Of a DNA stretch of 64,000 bases, positions 48,515 to 60,500 are shown one piece after another (positions within the stretch are counted from its first letter, which is position 1; each line of letters begins with the position of its first letter). Position numbers and translations under genes: made by a program. This stretch comes from JAMQKA01 sp034521835 (GTDB lineage: Bacteria; Bacteroidota; Rhodothermia; Balneolales; Balneolaceae). The stretch covers positions 806,001 to 870,000 of the forward strand of contig JAXHMA010000006.1 of the NCBI GenBank assembly GCA_034521835.1, given 5' to 3'. Below the pieces are notes generated by a model, which saw only the letters and a list, made by a program, of their open reading frames with translations, had not been told where the DNA came from and ran no database searches.

Positions 48515-49447
48515 ATGGATTATACGATTTTAATTATTGATGATGACGAGCCGATGCATATTATTTCAAAGAATTTACTTGGCGACGAATTCAATCTTAT
48601 TCATGCCAAAAACGCACAGGAGGGGATCGATGTTCTCTCGGAAAATGCGGTGAACCTGATTATGTCAGATATTCATATGCCGGGCATCAGTGGTCTTGAG
48701 TTCCTTGAATCCCTCATGCAGGATGCCCAAAAAAAAGAGATTCCAGTCCTTGTTATCACCAATTTGCCAACGGTTGAGAAAGAGAAAAAAGCACTTGAAC
48801 TCGGGGCCGCCGACTTTATCGAAAAGACGATGTTCATTGACAAGAAAGAGAAAGTAAAAGAGCGGGTACGGATGAAGCTGGTCACCAATGTGAAAATACC
48901 CTACCTGACCAAGGAACTGGCAATGATCAAAAAGAAGCTGGTTTCCAAGCTGATGTCGGAAGCGGTGAGCGGTGGTTTTTCCTCGACCATCCAGAAGCTG
49001 AGTGCTGAGCTCCGGGATCTTTTTTCGATAGATTGCATCTCTTTCTGGATTATTTCGGGCGAACAGCCCCGTCATATTTCCACCTATGGGCAGCAACTAC
49101 CTGACGATTACAGCTCAGAGGAGCTTAAAAAAGAATATACCTACCAGCAGATTCTGGATTCCAGAGAACCGTATATGACCAATCATGTGTTTAATGATGA
49201 GCTCGGTGTGATGTCCAGGTTTTCGGAAGAGCACAATCTGCCGGCGGAGATCGGCATCCCGATGTTCGCCCTGGATGAGCGAGAACTGCTCATCAACGAT
49301 ATGAAGATTCCGGACGACGCAAAAATGTTTGCCTACCTGATTCTAAAAAGGAACAAGCTTTTTTCATCAAAAGAATTTGATGTGATTTCCCGATTGTTGA
49401 CACAGACAGGCTCCATTTTTTGGCGTCTCTATAAGAATAAACAATAA
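48515..49447 (+). CDS. Response regulator with GAF-like output domain
   Basis: A 310-residue protein. Residues 1-125 form a receiver domain with the acidic pair IIDDDEP, phospho-acceptor Asp in MSDIHMPGISG near 52, and the conserved Lys in IEKTMF. Residues 150-305 look like a GAF sensor domain (SAELRDLFSIDCISFWII; GIPMFALDERELL). No DNA-binding or GGDEF output is visible, so it probably acts by protein contact. It is the first gene of the Pel-like cluster, 29 bp before the first glycosyltransferase, and could tune polymer synthesis. Confidence 0.85.
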   Translation: MDYTILIIDDDEPMHIISKNLLGDEFNLIHAKNAQEGIDVLSENAVNLIMSDIHMPGISGLEFLESLMQDAQKKEIPVLVITNLPTVEKEKKALELGAADFIEKTMFIDKKEKVKERVRMKLVTNVKIPYLTKELAMIKKKLVSKLMSEAVSGGFSSTIQKLSAELRDLFSIDCISFWIISGEQPRHISTYGQQLPDDYSSEELKKEYTYQQILDSREPYMTNHVFNDELGVMSRFSEEHNLPAEIGIPMFALDERELLINDMKIPDDAKMFAYLILKRNKLFSSKEFDVISRLLTQTGSIFWRLYKNKQ

Positions 49448-49476
49448 CGGATCAACTGGCGGCTAAATTAAACGTT

Positions 49477-50674
49477 ATGCAAACCAAGCCCACAATTTTA
49501 CTTGTCATTGAGGGAACCTATCCGTGGTACCGGGGCGGAGTCAGCGAATGGGTGCATCAGTATATTAAGGCCTTTGATCACGTACAATTCTCAATTTTGC
49601 AAATAGCTACGGACGAGTACCGCAACAATTCGCTTGAGACCGCCGTCTATGAACTGCCTGACCATATTGCGTCTTTCACGCGTATCCCGCCGCCAGAGAT
49701 GAATTCCAGCTGGGAGATTGCATCTGAAGCGTGGTTTTCCTCACAACATCATCACATAAAAGCCCCTTCAGAACAAGCGGACGTTATTCATGTGGCCAAT
49801 ACCGGGTTTGCTGGTTGGCTTGGAATGAAACTTGCATCAAAATATGGCCAATCACTCGTGCTTACCGAGCATGCACTCTATTGGCAAGAGGTAAAAATGG
49901 GCGCTGTGGCCCTGGAATGCGGATATAAAATACCACAACATGAGCAGGGCAAAACCGATATTTCAGACCTGTTTAAGAATATCGCTCGGCAGGTATATCA
50001 AGCCTCAGATCAAATTATAAGCGTTTCCGAGTGCAATATTTCCAAACAGAAGGAGATGGGCGCTGAGTCTGTCAAATATATTCCAAATGGTGTCGATAAG
50101 ACCTGGATAAAACAGGATAAATTGCTGAACGAAAGACTGGTGGTTGGATGGATCGGTCGCTGTGCGGAGATGAAGAATCCGTTGAAGTTTTTTGACTCTG
50201 GCCGGGGAGCTGGGCCCATCCGCAAGCTATCTGATGATGCTGTGTGATGCGGCGGAACCAGATCTGAAGAAAAAAGTAATTGCCCAAAGAAAAATCACCC
50301 GAATGTGAAATTGATCTGGAATCGCCCTGCTATAGAACATATCGATAAGATGGATGCACTCTGCATTACCAGCCATAATGAATCGCAGCCGCTGGTCCTG
50401 TTTGAGGCGCTCTCCCGCAGGGTGCTGCCGGTGGGATGGGCCACAGGCGATGTAACTGAAAAGTACGCCGTGGTGGTTGAACAAGAAAGGGCAGTGGAGG
50501 ATTTGGCGAAAATTATTGATCATCTATGGAATAATCCCGAACAATGGCAGGGCGAACTCCAGGAACGCTTCCGGCAGGTTAAAGAAAATCACACCTGGCA
50601 AAGCGGTTTTTGACCAGTACAGGTCGGCAATGCAACCCGATATAACCTCAAGTTTGTACCCTCATTTTGAGTAA
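49477..50674 (+). CDS. PelF-like GT4 glycosyltransferase (first copy), three frame breaks
   Basis: A cytosolic GT-B-fold sugar transferase of about 399 residues after repair. The N-terminal pattern IEGTYPWYRGGVSEWVHQ is the PelF-type opening. The acceptor side has TEHALYWQEV; the donor side has VKYIPNGVD and the EX7E motif in SHNESQPLVLFEAL. Breaks lie near 50195, in the A5 run at 50285-50290 (one A short, restoring KNHPNVKLIW) and near 50603 (HTWQAVFDQYRSAMQ). It is shorter than typical PelF (about 500 residues), so it may be a paralogue using another sugar. It overlaps the second copy by a few bases. Confidence 0.82.
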
Positions 50675-52235
50675 TAAGCCCAAGGTGTTAATTGAGACCG
50701 AGGGATCCTATCCTTACAGCGGGTGGCGTGTCAACTTGGTGCCATATACTTTGCAGCGAACTGCAGGAGGAGGTCGATTTTACCATACTGGCTGTTACGG
50801 GTAATCCGGTAGTGGAACCACGGTATAAAATCACCCAAAATGTGGAGTCGATTATACATCTGCCGCTTTGGGGTGCCGAGGAGCCGGTGCAGTATTTTGA
50901 GAAGGATGTGCCTTTTTCCAAACATATCCAACGCAGGGGCAAGACGACCGATCAGGCTATTAAAAAATACTTTTTCCCGATTTTCCGAGATTTTATGGAT
51001 GGTCTGCTCAACCCGTTTAATGATGCCAAAGAGTTTGGAGAGGTAATCTACGGATTCTGGAAATATTACCGTTATTTTGACTACAAGCAAACCCTTGCGA
51101 ACCCGCTCGTGTGGCTGGAGTTCAAAAATCAGCTTTCCAAGAAGTATGATGAGGCTGAGCAGATGGAGATCGGCGATGAGGCGCCCTACGTATTTGATGT
51201 AACATTTGGCATGCGCTGGCTCTATCACTTTATGATGGCCCTGGCGGTACCGGTACCGGATGTTAGCCTGACCCATGGGACTATTGCGGGCTTCCCTACC
51301 ATCGCTTCCATCGCTGGGAAATATGAATATGGAATTCCCTCACTATTGACCGATCACGGCGTCTTCGTCCGCGAGCGGCTCATTAATGTAAGCGGGGATG
51401 ATTTCCCCGATTTTTCGAAAAGCTCCTGATCGACCTGAGTACCTATATTTCACGGGCAGCGTATTATCATGCAGATCAGATCTCACCAGTGACTTCCGTA
51501 AATAAAAAATGGGAGATGCGGTATGAAGCAGATGAGGCGCGGATCGAACCGATCTATAACGGGGTGGATACGGACCTTTTTAAGCCAACTCCCAAACCGG
51601 AGGAGACCGCTGGCACGCCAACCGTTGTGGCTGCAGCGCATGTGTTCCCGCTGAAGGATATCGAGACCATGATTCGATGCTGCGATATTGTTCGCCGGGA
51701 AATTCCCAATGTACAGTTCATCCTGTATGGCGGGCTCGATTTAGATCGCAAGTACACCGAAAAGTGCCGCGCGCTGGTTGACGAACTTGACGTGAGTGAA
51801 AATTTTGAGTTTGGCGGGTTTCATAACGCACCGCATGAACTATTTAATGAGGGTGATATCTCTATCCTCAGCTCCATCTCCGAAGGATTCCCCTATACCG
51901 TCATCGAGTCAATGAGCTGTGCGCGACCCGTGGTGGCTACAGATGTGGGTGGCATCAGGGAAGCACTTGAGGGATGCGGGGAACTCTGCCGCCCGCGTGA
52001 CCCTCAATCACTGGCCGATGGTGTCATAAAGCTATTAAGTGATGATGATCTCAGGATTGAAATGGGACGAAGGGCGCGTGAGCGGGTGCTGCTGAAATAT
52101 ACGATCGAGAAATCGGTGAACAGTTATTATGAAACGTATCTACGCATGCACAACCAGAAGCGGCAGCCGCTCAAGCAAGATATAACATTGCCATCAGTAC
52201 AAAAGATGGAAGAATATCAGCCAGAATATGTCTGA
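50667..52235 (+). CDS. pelF: PelF-type glycosyltransferase (second copy), two frame breaks
   Basis: A GT4 enzyme of about 522 residues, the size of canonical PelF, which uses UDP-sugar to polymerise Pel in the cytosol. The start is a TTG at 50667 (SNKPKVLIETEGSYPYSG). One G is missing near 50720, after which GGVSTWCHILCSELQ follows. A T5 run near 51413-51417 lacks one T; restored, the join is DFPDFFEKLLIDLSTYISRAA. Motifs are LTDHGVFVRER, EPIYNGVDTDLF, VVAAAHVFPLKDIETMIR and EX7E in ISEGFPYTVIESM. The end overlaps pelG by 8 nt. With PelG beside it, the Pel assignment is strong. Confidence 0.88.
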
Positions 52236-53866
52236 ACAGGAAACTACAACAGAAAAAATTAAACCGGGCAGCGTAACCCTGGATGAACTGCGGGAGCAGG
52301 TCAAAGAACAGGTGGACAATCCGGTTAGTTCGTGGGCGGTGGCGGCTACGCTGGAATCGTTTGGACTGCGGGATATTGATGTGCAGCAACAGTTTGAAAG
52401 CGACTCGGTCTTTGAGCTGGCAGATCGTCTCTATGGCGAAATCAAGCAGGAGCTTCGCGAAAAAAGCAAATCCCTGGATCAGAAAAAGAAGAAAAAGCTG
52501 GATAAACCACCGCTGAAAGAGAGTGCCAAGCTTTTTGGCAAGCACTATTCACTGGGACTGCTGTTTTCTCTGCCAATGATCAGTCAAGTTGCCGCAGTGC
52601 TGATATTTCGTTATTCCCTCTGGGCCTGGCTGGAGTTTAACGAGGCACAGGCTACGATGGTGGCGTTTGGTACGATCGGGGCGTTCGTCATTACAGGGGG
52701 GTTCATACAAACACTCGGGCGACATGTCTCAAAGTATAAGGGGGAGGAGAACTACCAGCTTGCGTTTCTGGCTTCCAAAACAATTATGATCAGGGGATTC
52801 ATCACCGTGGTGCTGGTAACTCTGGGAATTTACGTACTAAATATAATAATCCCGTTTTATCCAATGGGAATGATGCTGATTGGGTTGGTCTACTTTTTCC
52901 TGATTGGCCTGCTACTGCTGGCCTCGGGCGTATTATACGCTATGGAGCACCGCCTGATGATTTTGGTTACTATTTTAATTGGAACGGGAGTTGTTATCCT
53001 ATTGATGGACGGTCTTGAGATCGGTATTTATGCCGCACAGTGGATCGGTATGAGTGTTACCATCCTGCTGCTTGGGGTGTATGCGCTTGTCTACTATCGG
53101 CTTAAAATCCAGTTTTCAGGACAGGATAGGCAAGAGCAAGTCACTGCCCGATCCGGAAGTGCGGTACTATAACAGCTACCGTTATTTTGTGTATGGATTC
53201 TGCTATTTTCTTTTTCTCTTTCTGGATCGCATCCTGGCATGGTCAGCTGGTCCACCGCCTCCGCCGTATATTATGTGGTTTAATACGCCCTATGAGCTGG
53301 GCATGGACTGGGCGTTGATTAGCTTGGTACTGACCATAGCTGTTCTTGAGTACAGCATCCAATCCTTCTCCAAGTTGCTGCTGCCGGTTCAAAAACGTGC
53401 GCCTTTTGTACAGATCGATCTGTTCAACAAGTATTTTAAATCGTTTTACCTGAAACAGTCCCTGTTGCTTTTGGGGATAGGTATAATTTCAATTGCGGTT
53501 ACATTTATCAGTATTGACAGCTTGCGCGTATTTATTGATGAGATCCCGGAAGTTCGAGATTTCTTTGCCAACCCGATGACGACGCGCGTTTTTTGGATGG
53601 CCAGTATTTCATACCTGTTTCTCGTTTTCGGACTTCTGAATTCACTTTTTTCTTTACCCTGAAACAGACCCTCATTTGTGATGTATGCCATGATTGTTGC
53701 AACGATCGTCAATTTTATGGTTGGCTATATTTGCAGCAGGATCATATCATTAGAATATGCTGCAGTCGGGCTGATAGCCGGTTCTGTCACCTTTGCTGCA
53801 ATTACGTTCGTGATGGCACTTCGATTTTTTAAGCGTCTGGATTACTATTATTATTCAGCATTTTAA
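52228..53866 (+). CDS. pelG: PelG-type polysaccharide transporter with N-terminal extension, three frame breaks
   Basis: A MOP/MATE-superfamily membrane protein of about 546 residues. PelG of Pseudomonas has about 456. The extra length is a cytosolic, charged N-terminal stretch of about 95 residues (MSEQETTTEKIKPG to KKKKKLDKPPLK). Some twelve hydrophobic helices follow (SLGLLFSLPMISQVAAVLIF; FGTIGAFVITGGFIQTLGR; LLLGIGIISIAVTFISI; EYAAVGLIAGSVTFAAITF). Breaks lie between 53100 and 53145, and a compensating pair at the T6 run 53647-53652 and AAA near 53663. PelG moves the polymer across the inner membrane with PelF. It overlaps pelF by 8 nt. Confidence 0.85.
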
Positions 53867-53877
53867 CTAGATTGGCT

Positions 53878-55494
53878 ATGATCAAAGACGTCAAAAGTTA
53901 TTTTCAAACCGTAGCGAGCAGGCTTTCCAACGCTTTCTCGGTAGAAGATTTCGATACTGAAAGCGAGCTGGAGTTCTGGTCGCTGGCGGCGGAACATATT
54001 TCAAGGAAAGAGACGCCCAAGTTCACGGAAATTGTGCAGTGGATAGACCTAATCTATCATGCACCTATACACTTCGTCTATAAAAAGGTAGATGGAGAAA
54101 AGCTTCGATTGTACCGCAGGCAGGTGCTGGTTGAAAATATTGAAAACGTGACCGGAGATGAGGGAGAAGAACTCACGGAAAAACAGCAGCAACAGGTGCG
54201 TAAATACGAGGAGCAGCTGGAGCAGATTGAAAAGCAGATTTCCTGGAGTGATGAATTTCTGAATATTGGCACCTCAAATCACACTATCGGTAAATGTGAA
54301 CATATCCCGGTCTATAAAGATGATGAACTTTGGGCCATCTACTGCGTAGGTCCCCATGTAAGAAGTCCCGACCGTATTAAGGCTAAATTGCCGATTGTAG
54401 CACGGATACTTTCAAACTGGCTGGCCAAGCTTGAATCCAGAGAAACGAAGCCCTCACAGTCGTATGAAGCGAAGGCCGAACAGGTAGCCAGCGATCTTGG
54501 AACCGGGACCCTGAATATCGACCGCATTGCCAACTTGATGCTGGGGTATCTGGCCAAGCTGAAGTCTGCTTCTTTTGGTGGAATTATTGAGCAGTCAGAG
54601 GCGGGGATTGAATTCCTTGCTATTTACAAGCTGGAAGAGAGGTTTATAGACTGGGTCGAAGAAAATATGGCGCGCATCGATTCTGCAGAACAGCTCTCCG
54701 AAATATTTTCGAATCTACCAGAAACCATACTCCGTGAGTCAGTAGATGATATGATCGTCAGTGAGCTTTCCACCGAGCATGCCCAAGCATTTATCTTTAT
54801 TGGGTTAAGCGGTGAAATTAAAACGGAAAACGAGATCGAAACCACGATTTCTACCACTTTGCGTGATCTGCTGAAATACCGCAAGCAGAACCGAAAAATA
54901 TCCGATGAGCTTATATACACCTATTACAAAATGCTCCGTCAGCTTGAGATGAGCAAGGAACGCACCCGGCATCATACCCCGCGAATGATTGCATTTGCTA
55001 AGCGGTTTGGGGAGCACTTCGGGCTGGATGAGCAGGAGCTGAATCGCCTTATCCTGGCAGCCAAGCTCCACGATGTGGGGTACATTGTAACCCAGCAGCT
55101 GGATGAAAAAATGACCATGGGTGCCGAACTGGAGCATCCGTTTGTAGGTAGCATGATTGTGGAAGCTCTACCCGTCCATAAAGATGTGAAAGAGGGTATT
55201 AAAACCCACCACGAGTGGATCAACGGATCTGGTACGCCGTATGGTTTGACCGGTGAAGAGATTTCATGGACGGGCAAAATCATCGGTCTGTTTGAGTTTG
55301 TAAATGAATTTATAGAAACCCATCAGTACGACGATAGCAAGTCTGATAAGGAATGGATAGAAATTTTGTCAGAAGAGCTTATTGAGCGGGCGGAAAATCA
55401 ATTTGACATGGTACTGGTACCCACGGCCATCGAGCTGATTCGCTCCCTCGGCTGGGAAGGATGCTGTACACTGGCTTCCGAAGCAGAGAATTAA
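53878..55494 (+). CDS. HD-GYP-like protein with altered GYP motif
   Basis: A 538-residue soluble protein; I start at ATG 53878. A GAF-like N-terminal part (about 30-190) leads to a coiled coil (QQQQVRKYEEQLEQIEKQI near 105), a second sensor-like part, and a C-terminal HD domain (about 350-500). Key sites are LILAAKLHDVGY (HD) near 395 and THHEWINGSGTPYGLTGEEI near 440. In active c-di-GMP hydrolases the second motif reads HHExxDGSGYP; here the GYP is GTP and the Asp is Asn. It may bind rather than cut c-di-GMP, a role played by PelD in Pseudomonas. That is inference. Confidence 0.8.
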   Translation: MIKDVKSYFQTVASRLSNAFSVEDFDTESELEFWSLAAEHISRKETPKFTEIVQWIDLIYHAPIHFVYKKVDGEKLRLYRRQVLVENIENVTGDEGEELTEKQQQQVRKYEEQLEQIEKQISWSDEFLNIGTSNHTIGKCEHIPVYKDDELWAIYCVGPHVRSPDRIKAKLPIVARILSNWLAKLESRETKPSQSYEAKAEQVASDLGTGTLNIDRIANLMLGYLAKLKSASFGGIIEQSEAGIEFLAIYKLEERFIDWVEENMARIDSAEQLSEIFSNLPETILRESVDDMIVSELSTEHAQAFIFIGLSGEIKTENEIETTISTTLRDLLKYRKQNRKISDELIYTYYKMLRQLEMSKERTRHHTPRMIAFAKRFGEHFGLDEQELNRLILAAKLHDVGYIVTQQLDEKMTMGAELEHPFVGSMIVEALPVHKDVKEGIKTHHEWINGSGTPYGLTGEEISWTGKIIGLFEFVNEFIETHQYDDSKSDKEWIEILSEELIERAENQFDMVLVPTAIELIRSLGWEGCCTLASEAEN

Positions 55495-55511
55495 CAGAGC
55501 ATATCGATTAA

Positions 55512-57563
55512 ATGCCGGACATACCATACACATTTAAAGCCCTTTTTGCTGTTGTCAGGATTGCTCTATGGTTCTGGCTGCTTTTCGCGGTAATTGCGCC
55601 GTGGTTTTTTCGGCATATTCGTGAACTGCCGCAGATTGAGAAGATGATCTACGCGTGGGTAGGACTGGGCGGTATCATCATCGCTTCGGTATTTTTACTC
55701 ACCGTTCTGCACATCTACGACTTCATCAGCATCGTACTTACATTATTATTAATTCCCTTGGTACTGCATTTTATGCGACAGGAAAAAGTGGGGATCAAGC
55801 AGTATGTCAGGGAATTTGAGCTTAGGTCGATCGTGAAGCAAATAGAATTTATTGAAAACTACGATGGATTCAGCTGGCAGAAGCTTACCTCTTCGGCCCG
55901 AAAATGGATCAGGGAAGAGAATGGCCTGACTTCTATGCAATGCTGGCTATACTGGTCGCCTTGGCTGGTGGGCTCACCCGAATGTATTCGGCCCTGCAAA
56001 ATGCCTCTCCATTCAGCCGGGTATGGTACATGCATCTAAATAGGGTTAAAAATTTACGATTGCAGGAATATTTTACCGACATCCCCGATCCCGGGGGCAT
56101 GCATTCGCTCGTTAGCCTATTCAGCATGCTTACACAGGTGAGCCCGGAGATGATCCTACACCTGCTTGGAGCATTAATCAGCTTCTTTTTATGTATTGTT
56201 ATCTATTGGGCTACACGGGATATCACCAAGAATGATTATCCCATGGCTCCGATTTTTGCGATGTCCATTTATGCCCTTGTGCCGATGTTATTTCTCCCGC
56301 TCTCCCTCGACCAGCAGATAGAAGCCAATACGATTGGACCTGGCCCTCTGTTTTGCCATTCCCACCATCACCATTCTTGTCCGCAACCTAAGAGATCGGT
56401 ATAAGGGACCCTGGTTTTACGTAGTAATGGGGCTTATGGCAACGGCACTAACCAATCTTTTTGTGGGATATTTCATATTACTGCCGGCCATGGTTATTGC
56501 CATAGTACTGACACCCCGGAAACAGTATGCCCGTTCAACACTGCGTTACCTGGCATACCTGGCTGGTACGGCATTTCTGATATTAGTTCCATTTATCCTC
56601 TACCTGCAATTTTATAATATGGATCTGCTTTCCTTTTTCCGGCAGATGCTCTATGATACGCGGGCCTACAGCTACTACCCGCTACTTATTGCTGAACTGT
56701 CTACGCTGAGTCAATATTATGCAGCTGGGGCGGGCCTGCTGTTGCTCGGCTCTATACTTAGGCTGATATTTACCGACAGCAAAAATGGTCTTGACGAGTT
56801 AATTATTCTGTTTTTCTTTATTGTAATTTCCACGATCTACCTGCCGCAGCTTTCTATAAGCACCGGTTGGTTTGATCCCGACCAGCTGAATGGTTTTTAT
56901 GCCCTGTTGATATCGATCCTTTTGGGGATTGCGTTTGCCCATGTCATGAGATTCATTAATTGGATAATCCGATACCAGCAAAGTGTAATCAAAATTATTG
57001 AGTCGTTTTCACTTGTTGCTGGTATAACAGCGCTGATTTACCTGCAGGGTGGGGTTGAGGTCAGTCGTGTGTTGCCTTCAACAACGCCTAACGGATTTCA
57101 TGAAGCCTATTATCAAATAATCGATGAACACCTTCCATATTCCTATGCCACGGTTGGCCCTGAAATTGATCGCTCTCTGGCAAAAAATCGTCACTATTTT
57201 ATGAACTACAACTATTTCCTTAATCAGTACGGCAGTATCGATTCGCTTTACCAGCAATGGCTTTTGGTGCCGCCTCAGCAGCGTACCAACCAGGCGGTTC
57301 CACCTCCAAGTATTTTTGTATTCGTTGAAAAACCGCCCTACGGTTCCATACAGCAGGGAATCCTGTATAATTCCAGCAACGTGATGCGCAATATAGAGCA
57401 GTGGTTTTCGCAGTTCCGTGAGTTGGAAGGCCGAACCGTCAACACCTATTACTCCAGCGATCAAGTTACAGTCTATGAGATTGTGAACAGGAAGGGAGAA
57501 GCAGAAATAGATGAAGTGCTTCTGCATATACATCCAACCAACAGAGCGGATAATGATGAATAG
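55512..57563 (+). CDS. Large multi-pass membrane protein of the Pel-like cluster, two frame breaks
   Basis: After repair it is about 683 residues. Roughly a dozen hydrophobic helices run from 15 to 470, for example FAVVRIALWFWLLFAVIAPW, MHSLVSLFSMLTQVSPEM, FVGYFILLPAMVIAIVL and AFLILVPFILYLQFYN. A soluble domain follows (about 500-683; YATVGPEIDRSLAKNRHYF). Breaks are near 55918 and 56335. The layout, with short loops and an extracytoplasmic C-terminus, recalls GT-C-type transferases or oligosaccharide-handling proteins, but no signature Asp pair is secure. It overlaps the next gene by 11 nt and fills the place where PelE or another membrane partner would be expected. Confidence 0.65.
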
Positions 57564-60500
57564 AAACAGGCTGATTTTTATACTGTTTTCGAGCATTTTA
57601 CTTACTATCGGTGGATGTTCGTTCAGCGGCTCAAACCAGCAGGACAGCAGCCAGGAGGACGTCCGCCAGCTTTCCCAGAGTGAGCCCTTGATACTGGTGA
57701 TAAAAGATAGGTCTGACGGTGCAAGTACCTCTACCGCTTACAATCTGACACGATCGTTCGATTACACCAAAATTCCATACAAAACGCATGATCTTGAACT
57801 GGGAAGCGATGAATTGAATATTCCGAAATCGGTTCGGTTAATTTGCATTACCACCTCGGAGATGGAACAGATGTCGGATCGAAACATAGAGAAGCTCGTC
57901 CGCTTCGTTGCCGGGGAAACTCCTTGTTTACCACCCTGCCGGTATGGGATCAACGCTATGGATACCTTCTGGGGATCAGGCCCCAGGCTGAATATGCTAT
58001 TCAAGACAGTGCTGACGGTTTTCAGTTCAAGGGGCTGGCCTTTCCCGGGTTCACCGATGGCAGCTACGCCCAGTCGATCCCGTATTACCACAGTGGTTTC
58101 CACAAAAATATGTTTACGGAGAGTATCAATGTAGTTGCCACATCGAAAGACTCATTACAATCACCGGTGATAATTGAAAACAAAATAGGTAAAGGAACTT
58201 CCACCTTGTTTAACTCACGCTTAGGTGAAGAAAAGACCTATCGGGGCATACTTTTTTCAATGGTCCTTAAAATGCTGGAAGGTGTTGCTTATCCTGTAGC
58301 TAATACGAGTACCATCTTTCTTGATGATTTTCCCGCCCCTCTCTACAACGAAAAGATGCCACCGATCGATTGGGAGTATGACATCACGCACGCCGAGTAT
58401 GTAATACAACATTGGTGGCCCGATATGCAGCAGCTGGCAAACCAGTTTAATATCGATTACTCGGCCATGACTAGCGTTCAACTGACAACGCCAACGTGGT
58501 GCCACCATTCGACTTCGAGGAATGGACCCAAAGCAGATATCGGTTCCCGGTGTAGATGATAGGGGTAGCATAGGTTTGGCAAAAAAAGTGGCTGAGAGTC
58601 GCCATGAGCTGGCATTTCATGGGTATAATCATTTTTCTTTATGGCTAAAGGACTGGAATAATGAGGAATTCATGATTGCTGCACTGGAAGCCGCCCGTAA
58701 ACGCTGGCGCATTGATAATTTGGGGCCGTTGCCGGTAAACGTATGTCCCACCCACAAACCTGATCGACTCTACCGGGATACAGGCATTGGTAAAAGGGAT
58801 GCCACAGATAAAATATCTAAGTTCGCTGTATACAGGCACTCAGGAAGAAGGTAGTGGACGCGAATTTTCGAGAGATCCCTACAATACAAGGTTATTTGAC
58901 TATCCTCGTATTTCCAGTGGATTTGTAGCAGACGATAACTCCATGTTCAGACAACACAGTTTATATCTACTGACTGGAATCTGGACCCATTTTGTTCACC
59001 CGGATGACGTTTTTCAGGTGGAGCAGAGGGAAGAGGATTTATTTTCAAGCCGTAACAAGCTGGGACTCGGCTGGCAAAAGAGCAGGGAATACGATTATGG
59101 TTTATACGATGTCTTTGAGCAACGTCTGCAGGAAACAGTTCGGAACTATCCCTTTATTCGATTCAAGACGGCCAGAGATGCTGTACCTATAGTCGAGGAT
59201 TGGACGAAAACCCAGGCCTTTCGTACCGATCATGCCGGGCAGCGACAAATTGTTTATAACCTAAACGCCATACAGCAACAAAGGGGAGAGGAGAGCCTTC
59301 CCGGCTATTGGTTCATGTATGTTCCGGAAGCAGATCGTGATCAGGTGGAGCAGTCACTGGCTGATCAAACCCAGGAGCTCGCTTTTACTCGTTTTTGGAA
59401 TGGCTACCTGGCACAGTTTTCAACCCGGCAAGATACCCTGAATATTCCGAATCTCTATCGGCAGCGGTTGGAGGGCGACCCAGATTCTCAAAAATGGTTG
59501 CAGATGCGATCAGTTCGTATCACAACTTTTTGAATATAGCAGAAGGTTTGGAGGATGAAGATAGTACGGCTTGGACCGATACACGGCTGCAGGATGCTCT
59601 GACGGAGCTGAGAAGTAACCCAAAATCGGAAGAACTGCAAAACCGGGTCATTGCATTAGCCGTGGAATTCAATAGGCTGGAGCTGGCGATTTCTTTACTG
59701 CAAAAACGACTGCTGAACACGCAGGTCTGGGATACTGAGGAGGTCAGGAAGTTGGTGACCTACTACGGATGGGCCGGCAGAATTGATCAGGCCTGGAGCT
59801 ACCTTGAAAATTTATGGAACACGCAACAGGACGAATCGGTGATAACGCTTAAGGATATGATGGTACAGCAGTATGGAAATCCCGGCAGGGAATTTCAGCA
59901 GCGATGGCTACAGCGTGAATTGAAATTGAATCCCCAAAATGGACAGGTTTTACAGCAACTGGTTATGAGCAATCAAGGACCGGAAAACTGGCCCCAAGCT
60001 AAAACCTATATTCAGGAGTTGCTCAAGCAAAATCCCAGCTCGGATACCCTGTACCACTACGGTATACAGCGCTCATTATGGTATAGCCAACCGGACTCAG
60101 CTGTTAATTGGCTGAACCGTTTGCCGGAGGAAGCGCACGATCAACTGAAACCGCTGGCCGATCAAATAGCCGGTTTATACGCCTATTCACAGGGTAACTA
60201 CGAGCAGGCGTTGATTTGGGCAGAAAGAACTAAATCGATTACCGCAGAGACAAAGCTGCAATGGCTACTACAGGCCAACGGGAAGAGCAGTTTCGGGAAA
60301 GGGCTGTTAAACAGGTGAAAAGTAATCCCCAAAACGACAGTTTGAGAGCGTTTGTAGGATCAGAATTTATGTATGGAGGTCGGATGGATTTGGGATATGA
60401 ATTCTCTCATCCCCTGTTTGAACAGGAGAAGGCACCAAAGGATGTAGAGAAGCTGATCCACACAGAGATTGGATACCAGTCGTATGAACGGAAGAAGGAA

